Positions 55,445 through 64,000 of a stretch of DNA of 64,000 nt are shown piece after piece. The stretch comes from Reticulitermes speratus. Lineage: Eukaryota; Arthropoda; Insecta; Blattodea; Rhinotermitidae. The stretch lies in contig JAJKFL010000014.1 of NCBI GenBank assembly GCA_021186555.1, positions 27,606,033 to 27,670,032 on the forward strand. Direction: 5' to 3'. Each line of letters starts with the position of its first letter. Position 1 is the first letter of the stretch. A model generated the notes under the pieces. The model saw only the letters and a program-made list of their open reading frames with translations. It did not search any database and was not told where the DNA came from. The position numbers and the translations under genes were made by a program.

Positions 55445-56440
55445 ATCTTACAGTAAACCCTCGGTTATCCGATCTAATTGAGGAGAACGTATGGTCAGAG
55501 AAGCCGACAAGACGGTTGTTTCGGGGTCTGCTGCATAACTTATAGCCTAGCGCAGAGATGCGAAGTTAGGAAGCCAAATAGCCGAACCTAGGCAATGTTT
55601 TAGGATAAAAACAACACATGCATGCTATAATTTCGATTTTTATATCGAATAAGAAAATAGGGCCTAGAATATTAAGTTCTAAATATGCGTCAGGAGCTTC
55701 CGCAACTTGACAAATTTTGCCCTGTGTCGCGTATGCCTAACTAGGCCTAGGCTGGTCTAAATGTCGTCGCTTTGTAAATGAATTTCTGCAGGCTACATTA
55801 TTGCCCCCCACAAAAAACAAATATGCAACCTGAATGCTAAATTCAAGTTTCTACGCACTTCGTAATCGCTCTTTTTTTTTTTTCGGTATGTCGGAATGGC
55901 AAGTCTGTTAATGTGGGAAGGGGGGGGGGCGGTTGATCGAGAGTCGGGTGACGACGGATGGTTTACTGTATGCGTGTTACAGTGTTACGTATTCTTACGT
56001 TAATATCATGTCGTATTTTTTTGTGAGTCGTGTGTATGTGTGTCTTTGCTTGTTATTAAGTAGCCTATCTAGTAATCTCTCATTTTTTCAGGTAAGTGTG
56101 AGTCAAGTCTTGCAGCTGGATCTCTGGATCTAGACATACGAGAAACACGTAGAAGCGTGCATCTCAACACGACTGGTCTTCACAAAGGTAGTAGGATTTG
56201 TTTAAAGACACGTCTGCCTCTTATATCGTGAATGCCATGTTACCAATCAATTACTCCACATCGCACTTTCTTAAAATAGAGCCAGGTTTGTGTTGCGAAG
56301 TCGTCCTTGCCAGTTTTACTGAGCCCATATATGTAAATGCCATTGCCAAATGACAGTTTCAACACTCGTAATTAGTAGATTGTGTGAGTGTCCGGCTTAC
56401 GCAAAAATTACTCAATCATTTGATATATTTGCTGCTGCCC
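55445..56440. other. unannotated stretch
   Basis: Nothing recognised; a G-run lies at 55920-55930. Confidence 0.5.
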
Positions 56441-56446
56441 TTGTTA

Positions 56447-56735
56447 TTGAGGAGTTGGGGTAACGTGTTCGGTATAGTGGCTAGGCTACGGAGCGGACGT
56501 CCGAGGAAATGTGATTCCATTCCCGGAAGGGATAAGGGATTTTTATTTTCGCCGACATCAAAGTAGCTCTGGGGCTCACCCAGTCTCCTATTTAATGATT
56601 ACTGGGAGAGTAAATTTGACCATTCACCTCCATCCATTGCCGAGGTTAAGAATGGATGGTGCTACACCTTTGCTCCCCCCCATATGCCATCATGGAGTGT
56701 ATAGGGAGAGCTTTGTACTTTCACCCTTACGATTG
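56447..56735 (+). mobile_element. SINE-A copy, diverged
   Basis: Head GGGGTAACGTGTTCGGTATAG, then TGGCTAGGCTACGGAGCGG, a degraded B-box GTGATTCCATTCCCGG, GCTCTGGGGCTCACCCAGTC, TTACTGGGAGAGTAAATTTG, GCCGAGGTTAAGAATGGATG and CCATCATGGAGTGTATAGGG. The GGCCGGGGCG box is deleted. Confidence 0.82.
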
Positions 56736-56739
56736 GCTT

Positions 56740-57285
56740 CTCTGATTCTTCTGGAAACTTATCACTGCTTGTAGTGGTCATTCTTTGACTACAATCATAA
56801 AGCACGCTGATAATTCGACAGGGAAAGTGTGCCTGTCACCACGATTGTTATTGCATTTGAAGCATAGATGTCACATTGACAGGACGGGCATATCAGGTGG
56901 CCGCCTGGGATAGCACACTTTTAGTGGCGAAACCTTTTGCAAACGTTTACTTGTGTTGCTTTCTGTAAAATTGAATTTAATGTCCGCTGCACTGTTGTGC
57001 ATATGATGGCCATCAATAGGCAGGTGTCTAAATATATTATGAGGCAGTGTAAATGAAACTGTTTTAGGAATTACGACACATGACGATTTTCGTCGCAATA
57101 TCTAGAAAATTTGTCATCATCATCATCTATTGTGGAGATGTGGAGGAGGGGAAGTATATATATGTTAACTGATGGGGTGGCGAAATTTATCTTCGCCTGA
57201 GGCGGTATTTAGGCTTCTGCCGGCCTTTCCCTCAGTCGACACTTTTAAGTCGCGATTTCACTGATTATGCACGCTATGACGTTGG
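56740..57285. other. unannotated stretch
   Basis: Nothing recognised. Confidence 0.45.
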
Positions 57286-57289
57286 AAAG

Positions 57290-57450
57290 TTCTGGAAAGA
57301 AAGCTACTTACTAACTCTATGGAGCACGGTCCTTCTTGAGTAGCTGATAGTTCCTCAGCTAACCAAGGCTTTCCCAGCATTTTATGGAACCGTAGGTTTA
57401 CTTCCGCTTTCGCAAGTCTCCACCACTTGTCGCTGTCGTAGTCCACCCAT
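57290..57450 (-). mobile_element. non-LTR retrotransposon 3' UTR fragment
   Basis: On the minus strand: GACAAGTGGTGGAGACTTGC, a FHKMLGKPWLAEELS-like segment and TCAAGAAGGACCGTGCTCCA then TAGAGTTAG. It aligns with 21240-21400 of the LINE fragment (CCTGTCCC..., TTTATAGAACCC, AGTCCTTCTTTAGAAGC). 3' end only. Confidence 0.7.
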
Positions 57451-58786
57451 TTGATATCAAATATATATGCCTAGTACTTCCAAGCAGTGTGTCTTGAAAT
57501 ATAGCTATATTTATGCTAAAATGGGAACTTGATGCAGTAACCAGTCTATATGGAATGCCCTTCCGACTCGAGGGCATTTCCTGCTACCTTTTATTTCTGC
57601 AGTTTTCGGCTCCTCGTAATAACTAGGAACTTGTACAATATGGGCCTACATAACGGTTGAAAAGCGAACTTATTTTCAGTTCTTTCCAGTAACGTGATGG
57701 CCGCAATGAAATGTTTGTAATTGCGTGAAATTACTTCGTAAGATATGGCAGCTTATTATTGTGTAATATTGCTAGGGACATGCTAACTTTGTAACATGTT
57801 GCTGTAATTATAAGAAAACAGTGTGCCAAGCCTCGAGAAATGTCTGACATTTCAAACAGTTCCCGTTTCTGCTGTGAAAGGCATGTCAGCTTAATCGCTT
57901 ATCATTCATTACGGGTTTACGCATTACTGTATAGTGTCTGTTCTGGCTCTGAATACAAAAGTGAAAACACCCATCATTTTAGCATTGTACGCTCCATAAA
58001 CTAATGTTCTTTGTTTTTGTAATACTTCCATGTGAATATAATGCTATTTAACAGTGATTAATAGCGATACAGATTATACATTGATAGGTCTGTGCAACTT
58101 TGGATTAAAGTATGGAACGTAGAATGTCTACCAAAGGGCCTTCATTTGCAATCTACAGAGACGTGCCTTATTTGGCCCTTTCACGTGCCTTTCCTTTCTT
58201 CGTAAAATTATGTCGGTCTTCAACAGTGTGCCGAATGCATTCGCTCGTGGTTTCTAAAAGGGAATGTGACAAGCTGTGTATTTAGTTATACTCACTGACA
58301 GCGCGTTTCTGCCAGCAAAACCTAGTATACGTACTGAAAGAATTTGTTCTTAGCCAGCTGAATTTTTAACCTTTCAAGTACCAGATATTCGCATGTATAT
58401 GGTGCTAGTTCACGTGGCATGGGTTGCCAAGAGGTTGAGAGTAGTTTTACCTGTCGGACTCAACTGAATATGTATTAACTCTTTTTTTCTTTTACTGAGA
58501 ACAAGGGCCCATCCTGTCCCCGAAACGTATTGTATTATTTGTAACAGGGGTGATGGACAAAAGCCGTGATGTAAATGATTGCAAGTGTGATATACTATCA
58601 TCAGAACCCTACGTAATTGTATCCTGAAGGAATTCCCATTAAGGCAGTACACTTACATTCGATTTTAGAAGTTTAGATTTTCGACGTTCTCTCTTCTGTA
58701 AATATTGCAGGCCTCTAGGTTCGCGTGCATTTAAAAGTCTTCGGCTTACGAGTCCCCCCCCCCCCTTTCAGCCTTCACCGAGCAGA
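57451..58786. other. unannotated stretch
   Basis: Nothing recognised in about 1.3 kb; a C-run lies at 58755-58768. Confidence 0.5.
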
Positions 58787-58850
58787 TTAGCTCAAATGGT
58801 AGCTCATCTGACGTGCATTCAGGGAGATATTTGGGACGCCGACTAGATAT
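58787..58850 (+). repeat. tRNA-Ala-like relic
   Basis: AGCAGATTAGCTCAAATGGTAG keeps an intact A-box like that of tRNA-Ala. TGACGTGCATTCAGG fits an anticodon arm with TGC. The B-box is degraded (ATATTTGGGACGCC) and the acceptor stem does not pair. This is a pseudo-tRNA or the head of another SINE, not a gene. Confidence 0.5.
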
Positions 58851-58854
58851 TTCA

Positions 58855-59149
58855 TGGTTTGTCTCTCATCCTACTGGCAGATTTTGGAATATGACCTCAC
58901 TTAGGTCAGATAACTTCCATGAAAACCCTTTCCATTTTTCTCTTTCGTTAATTATCCCACCATTTGCTCCTATGTAGTCTGAAATCCTGACAGCGTAATG
59001 AAATAAATTATAAATATAAAGAATAAGTTTAGGCCTACGAGCGTTTTTCAGTCTGTGAGGCAATACGTTCCTCGAATTGTTGGCGTCAAACTACCAGACT
59101 ACGTGGTTCATAACAATAAAACCAAAGCAGTATGCGCACGGCATATAGC
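58855..59149. other. unannotated short stretch
   Basis: Nothing recognised. Confidence 0.4.
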
Positions 59150-59412
59150 CCTGTGGCGGAATGGATATATAAATTCACTCGTCCTTAACCTCGGCACTAG
59201 ATGGGATGACTGGTCAACTCACGCCCCGGTCGCTTATCTGCATGGACTTAGCCCCCGTTACCCATAGAATAGGAGACTGCGTGGGAACCAGAGCCGATGA
59301 GGACGCTTTTGGAGAAGATAACAAATCTCTTGCTCCTACTTGTAATCGAACCACTGTTTCTCAGACGTTCAGCCCGTAGCGTTGTCTCTATATCGACTAC
59401 GATATCTCCCTG
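59150..59412 (-). mobile_element. SINE-A copy
   Basis: Minus orientation with complements of CTTAACCTCGGCACTAGATGG, ACGCCCCGGTCGCTTATC, GTTACCCATAGAATAGGAGAC, CAGAGCCGATGAGGACGCTT, TGTAATCGAACC (B-box) and a head with GTCTCTATATCGACTACGATA. Nearly full length. Confidence 0.87.
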
Positions 59413-59414
59413 AA

Positions 59415-59900
59415 AACCAAACAGTCGTGAATACCTCAAACCTTATTATGAAACTTCATTTATAGTAGCTGTAGACGAATTATCGATGTTCTATTAATCG
59501 CATGACGAAATTGAGTCAAGGGGCAACACATGCTATGTATATTATGCGTCAGCCACGTTCTTTGATAACCGGAGAAAATTAAAGCAGTGATCTTCTAATT
59601 CTAATCCTTAGGGTTTCGCGGCTTGTGATTAGTGCGCTTGAGTCGACTTGCGGGCTGGAAGCCGCGTTGAGGAGTGTAAACTTCATAATTCTAAGCGGCT
59701 TAACCATTCAATCTGGCACATCACCTTCATCTTCCAACCGACGATGAAGGTCGTGTGTTCCCGCTTGACATCGGTACCCATCTACCAGACTAAACGGTAT
59801 CAAGTAGGGAGCTAATTTCATATTTTGTCTATTAGTAGTACAGCAAGACAGTTTAGATTCAAATCATTATAGTGAGCGTTTCGTAAGGTTTATCCCATTT
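59415..59900. other. unannotated stretch
   Basis: Nothing recognised. Confidence 0.45.
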
Positions 59901-59904
59901 GGAA

Positions 59905-60480
59905 TTTTTGTTCTTCCTCTTTTTCTTTTTATTTTTTCTCTTCTTCCTCTCTTATTTCTCTGCTCCTTCTCCTCCCCAAGCACTGCAGTCCGTCGTGGAC
60001 CTTGGCTTCCCATAAATTCCTCCTCCATTCCTTCCGGTCTGTGACTAGTGTATGCGAATTTCTTATTCCCATTATCTTCAGATCCTCTTCAGCCTCATCA
60101 GTCCATCTTATCCGTGGTCTTCCTCTTTCTCTTATTTCTTCAATTCTGGCAGTCACTATTTGTTTTGGCATTATTTCGTTATTCATCCTTTCTATATGTC
60201 TATACAACGTTAGCCTGAGAGATTTTATGAATTTTACAATGTTAGTCGCTTGTAATATATCCTTATCTCCTTATTTGTTCTTATTCTCTACTTTTATTCT
60301 TGCTTTATGGGACCATACATTTTTCTTACAATCTGCCTTTAAAGGACTCTTAAGAGCATTAATTTCTTCTGAGGACATTGTCCAGGCTTCTGTCCTGTAG
60401 CTTGAGATAGGTCGTATTAAAGCTATATAAATTTCTAATTTAGTATTTGGAATTTCGTTGGATGCCATACATTTTCAAAT
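59905..60480 (-). mobile_element. non-LTR retrotransposon ORF C-terminal region
   Basis: On the minus strand, 60468-60271 reads IPNTKLEIYIALIRPISSYR then TEAWTMSSEEINAL, the end of the reverse transcriptase thumb region. After frame changes, TLYRHIERMNNEIMPKQIV, then RERGRPRIRWTDEAEEDLKI, MGIRNSHTLVTDRKEWRRNL and WEAKVHDGLQCL follow (60207-59929). This RW-DEAEEDL / RKEWR ending differs from the RRWEDN type elsewhere in the window, so a second LINE family is present. Two or three frameshifts; 5' truncated. Confidence 0.88.
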
Positions 60481-61179
60481 TTGAACGTCTGTAACTCAAG
60501 AGTAGTCACAATTCGTGGTGAAGTCTGGTCGAGAGAGGATGCTTTCACAGAAAAAAAAGGGGCGGACAGGGATTTGTACGAATTAGTATTTATGTATTTC
60601 ACATATACATTCTGTTCTTTTTAAACAAGCATACGCATTTCCAAATTCATGTACGAATATACTGCGAACGGCAGATGAAACGTAGGTTGACCAAGGAAAA
60701 TATGGAGAAATCAACAGCCATGAGGACGGAACAAGCCTGGATGGCTTACACCTTGCTGCTGCTGATGATGATGGTGATGGTGATGATGATGACGACGTGG
60801 TTTTATTTTTTTTGAACTATTTTGTTTACAAGAGATGGGTGTGTGTAGCATAGGTTACTTGGATTAGGCAAAATAGTTTCTTTTCTTTTCACCAACTGCT
60901 ACTAGAAGCTTATTTACTTGCATGAGTCTCATAGACTCATCCAATACATTCGTTGTGACCCTATATTTCACACACACACGTCACTCCTTACATCATCCAA
61001 GAATTTCCCTTGACAAGAAATACATCCATCCGACGTCTGAAGAACGCGGCGATTTTCCTCTCGTGATGTCTTGGTCCCACGTGTACTTGAGATCGATTGA
61101 GCCGTTAGTGAGTTAGTTGTATTCTCGGCCCTGGGGCCGGATGTTTTCACTGAGGGTTTTATACGGGTCCTCTCAGTTC
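60481..61179. other. unannotated stretch with short microsatellite
   Basis: A CTG/ATG/GTG-type triplet run lies at 60755-60800. Otherwise nothing recognised. Confidence 0.5.
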
Positions 61180-61452
61180 GTAGCAAGGATAGCATAGTGG
61201 GATTAGTGACTAGGCTGGGGGCTGGACGTCCAAGGGATCGTAGTTCGATTCTCTGCAGGGACAATATCCGTACCAGGTCTGGGATACACCTAGCCTCCTG
61301 TTAAATGGGTACCGGTAGCTCTTTCTCCTGGCGTAATGTCAACCACTCATCTCAGCTAGTGCTGAGGTTAAGAGTAAGTGTAGCTATACCACCACCCCCA
61401 TACGCCTTCATGGCGTACACAGGGACCGCCTTAGTTTTTATCTTTACTCCTT
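61180..61452 (+). mobile_element. SINE-A copy
   Basis: Head GTAGCAAGGATAGCATAGTG, TGACTAGGCTGGGGGCTGG, B-box TAGTTCGATTCTCTGC, then CCAGGTCTGGGATACACC, CCTCCTGTTAAATGGGTACC, GCGTAATGTCAACCACTCA, GTGCTGAGGTTAAGAGTAAG, CCTTCATGGCGTACACAGGG and a TTTATCTTTACTCC tail. Full length. Confidence 0.9.
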
Positions 61453-61744
61453 TTAGTTACTTCAGGTAAGTGTGGGCGTAGTACTGCAAAATAGGCAACG
61501 ACTGCTACATCCAAGCTCACCCAAAGTCACCATTCTTACTGGACGCTATTTAAATCCTGTACAAATGAGAAAATTTATTTAAATTGAAATGGTGTGTTGC
61601 ATATGCCACAATTTTTTTACCTTTGTTAAATTCCAGCTTACAGTTTTCGTGCTTAGCAGAGTTCTTGCAGACGAATTTTAGGACAGATTTGTGGTTCTTA
61701 CGATGAACGTAAAGTTAGGGTTTTTGAGGTGTGATGCCATGTAT
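61453..61744. other. unannotated short stretch
   Basis: Nothing recognised. Confidence 0.4.
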
Positions 61745-61830
61745 TTTGGTAGATAGGTACCGACGTTTTGGATGAGCCCATCTACCAACCTACACGACGT
61801 CACATCCCAGACGACCGTATGCAATCTTCA
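61745..61830 (-). repeat. short foldback with core motif
   Basis: TTGGTAGA (61747) and TCTACCAA (61780) pair around GGTACCGACGTTTTGGATG. The following CGACGTCACATCCCAGACGA recalls the complement of the CTTCTGGGAT...ACG entry of the FB1-3 family. Probably a rearranged relic. Confidence 0.5.
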
Positions 61831-62605
61831 GTGTTCAGGCGTTCCGTAATAAGGCTTGTGAGTCAGCCTCTGACATACATTTTGCTTGCTGGTCTAGTTG
61901 CGAAACTTTATAGTTGGCACTCACTCTGGTTCTTTTCACTGATAAAGTTGATATTACGAAGTGCAGCATCGTCATGCATCACCAGACTATGTGAACTGAA
62001 GGATTTAAAACAGTACGTATGCCTCAACCCGAAGTAAATGCAAAATTTTCCTCTTCCAAGGAAGGAAACTTCCTTTTTGTGCACTGCGCATGTAAGTAGT
62101 TGTGCTTTGTTGCTATTTGGCATTAGTTTGCATACCATTACAGCTGTTTCAGCGTTTGCCCTTAACATTTTTTCGTCGGATGTACAGCATACTGTCCCGC
62201 CGCTCCGCAAAGAGTGTGTGTTGAGTCAACCACTGTTAGCTAATCGTATTCCTAACTAAAAGGAGTTACGCCAATAGAACAACATAGGCAATTGCCACCT
62301 TGCTGTAAGGTCACGTGGGTAGTAAGTGTTAACTGATTCTAACGAAGGTACATTTCTGTAAGCATGACTATTTTTTGGACATAGTCGATCGTCTGAGGTT
62401 TATTTCAGCATGGTCTGTTGAAAGTAGGTTCTGTTGTCGTCTGCATATGAAAAGGGAGGAGAGGGGCCCGTTTTTGAAATGTTATGGCTTGTGAAACCCA
62501 AGACGATAGAAATGTCCAAAACACCAGTCAAGCTTGTTGCTTTTGGCTAATGTTCTTGTAAAAATAAAATAAAATAAAACACGTACAAATTTGTATAGGC
62601 TTTCG
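61831..62605. other. unannotated stretch
   Basis: Open frames of 89 and 100 codons overlap on opposite strands here without recognisable motifs. Confidence 0.45.
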
Positions 62606-62609
62606 GAGT

Positions 62610-62810
62610 CTGGCTCTGTCTTTGCTTTCAAGCAGGTTGAAATGGGTGTCACTTTTCACCCCGACCACTTTACTTCAGGGAAAAGACCCCCTGGTGCCCA
62701 CAAGATAGGAGGCTGCGTGGGCCACAGAACATGTCTTGACACTGAGAGGAAGAGAAAAATCTGTGCTGGGTGGGAATCAAACCCCTTCAGCCCGTTGCAT
62801 AGTCACATAC
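62610..62810 (-). mobile_element. SINE-A copy, partial
   Basis: Minus orientation: CACCCCGACCACTTTACTTC, AAAAGACCCCCTGGTGCCC, ACAAGATAGGAGGCTGCGTG, GGCCACAGAACATGTC and GGGTGGGAATCAAACCCC (B-box), then a short head stub with GTTGCATAGTCAC. Confidence 0.82.
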
Positions 62811-63854
62811 TAATTTGTTTGTCCAGGTTATCGTTATGAGTGAATGGAACATCTTCGAATTCTGTGTGCATCATATTTCTTTGGGTGACGGTCCTTTGCA
62901 AAGTTCGTAAAGAACTTTCTGCTGTGTTATAATTTGATTTCTTATTTAATTTGCCTGTTTGCTTAGTCAGGAGGGTCGGTTAGACAATAAGTTCACGTGT
63001 TGTATACTTTCCTAACTAAAAAACCTACGCTGATTGTGATTATACAGGGGAATTCGTCGCTGAGTGAATATCCTCCGTGTCCAGCTTTGAAGCAAGATCT
63101 TGGCGGCCACAAATTTAAATAACGATGATGGCGAGGTGGGAACAGTTCTGATGCGATGGCTTATGAAACAAGAAACGCACTTCTGACAACAGGGAATAAA
63201 AAAAAATCGTCCCATGATGCGATAAGTGGCTCAGTTGTAGTCGGGACTTTATGGAGAAGTAGTGGAATATCAGTAATAGTTACGTCTGAACTGTTCTTAA
63301 TAGAGTTGAAAATAGGGGCATCCAAAATATATGCATTGAGAAGTTACTTTCTGGCCGACACTCGTAGATTGTTAAATGAGGATAGTGAGATACTGTTCCA
63401 TAGACTGGGGTGACATTGCGTAGGGGCTGAAGCTTGCGTCACAACACAAGGTTCACGTGTTGTAAACAGCTCAAGGTTCGCATGAAAAGATTGCTTCACC
63501 CGTAACGTTTACTTCAGACCGCGCGCGAATCAGGTTGTGAAACATCCATCCATCTGCCTCCAGGGATGACCACAGATTTACATTTCCGTTTTAACGTCTT
63601 CCGTCGGTTAGGGACACGCAGCAAAGAAATGCGTATAATTTGTCGCAACACATTATGGAAAGAGACCACAAGGGGGTTCTGGGCTTTGTTCAAGAAACAG
63701 AAAGTGAGTTTGTCGACTGAATTCAAGTGATACATGATGGAGGTTTAGTGATGGGCTTTTCCTAACACAGTACTGGATCTTCGAAACCCATAAAATCAGC
63801 TTTCTTTTTTCACCGTCAACATGACACTTTCCTAACATCATAATAGATGATTTA
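62811..63854. other. unannotated stretch
   Basis: Nothing recognised. Confidence 0.45.
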
Positions 63855-63950
63855 AGTCTTCTGGGATATTACGCCATGTCGACCGTAAATAGTGACCGAC
63901 GTTTCGGAGGAGCGTCTTGCCTTCATCTTCAGGGTCAAGCGATGGTCTGC
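63855..63950 (+). repeat. foldback arm with core motif, near window end
   Basis: CTTCTGGGATATTACGCCAT, GTCGACCGTAAATAGTGACC, GACGTTTCGGAGGAGCGTC and TTGCCTTCATCTTCAGGGTC. The best-preserved arm of the family also seen at 23025, 30175 and 43918. A second arm, if any, would lie beyond 64000. Confidence 0.7.
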
Positions 63951-64000
63951 CACCCACCCTCCTCCGGGGCTCATGACCAGATCTTATCAAGTAAACTAAT

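Noticed and set aside
1-64000. CRISPR arrays, bacterial operons, rRNA genes or endogenous viral genes
   Set aside because: No regularly spaced identical repeats, no long ORFs, no rRNA core sequences and no recognisable viral protein; the window is eukaryotic repeat DNA.

Overview
This is eukaryotic, non-coding, repeat-dense DNA, almost certainly from an insect. The longest open frame is 139 codons and I recognise no host exon, rRNA gene or intact tRNA gene. The repeats (tRNA-headed SINEs ending in TTTACC-type tails, foldbacks carrying the CGACGTTTCGG core, decayed non-LTR retrotransposon tails) look to me like a cockroach or termite relative (Blattodea). That placement rests on memory of repeat families and is inference, not a search result. 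The window could be intergenic or one large intron.

Nearly everything interpretable is mobile DNA. SINE-A (about 284 bp) has some 17 copies or fragments on both strands; the reference copy at 55148-55431 has a 12-bp target-site duplication (TSD). SINE-B (tRNA-Leu-like head, about 240-270 bp) has nine copies, several with 10-15 bp TSDs. At least three other tRNA-headed families occur singly (10740-10925, 14944-15231, 26925-27070). Non-LTR retrotransposon 3' ends, recognisable by the C-terminal RRWEDN-type motif of the ORF, lie at 6810, 21240, 31680, 39929, 41958, 45190, 57290 and 59905.

DNA transposons include a mariner transposase tail (46490-46830, minus), two hAT-like MITEs (26595-26860, 35121-35319) and a complete but decayed PIF/Harbinger element (51415-54753) with terminal inverted repeats and a TTA TSD. 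The Harbinger is the best-resolved object. Its plus-strand MADF/BESS gene (three exons) and minus-strand transposase (two exons) appear interlocked: each gene's exon lies in the other's intron.

The second theme is foldback DNA. Three copies of one family (9865-9978, 25078-25306, 31077-31250) have matching arms, an unpaired tail of about 31 bp at one end only, and 11-12 bp TSDs. A fourth foldback (19667-19937) has a 10-bp TSD. A fifth (12124-12492) has arms of about 110 bp. Several unrelated-looking foldbacks and half-copies share a CGACGTTTCGG-like core followed by a pyrimidine-rich CATCTTC-like block, which I regard as the most likely under-described system here.

Layout: 1-9 kb sparse, with SINEs around 4.3-5.8 kb; 9-20 kb foldbacks, SINEs and microsatellites; 20-32 kb LINE and SINE debris with two TSD-flanked foldbacks; 32-46 kb tandem repeats, hairpins and inverted LINE tails; 46-51 kb mariner and SINEs; 51.4-54.8 kb Harbinger; 55-64 kb SINEs and LINE tails. 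No genes cooperate in any pathway; the relationships are those of nested insertions.
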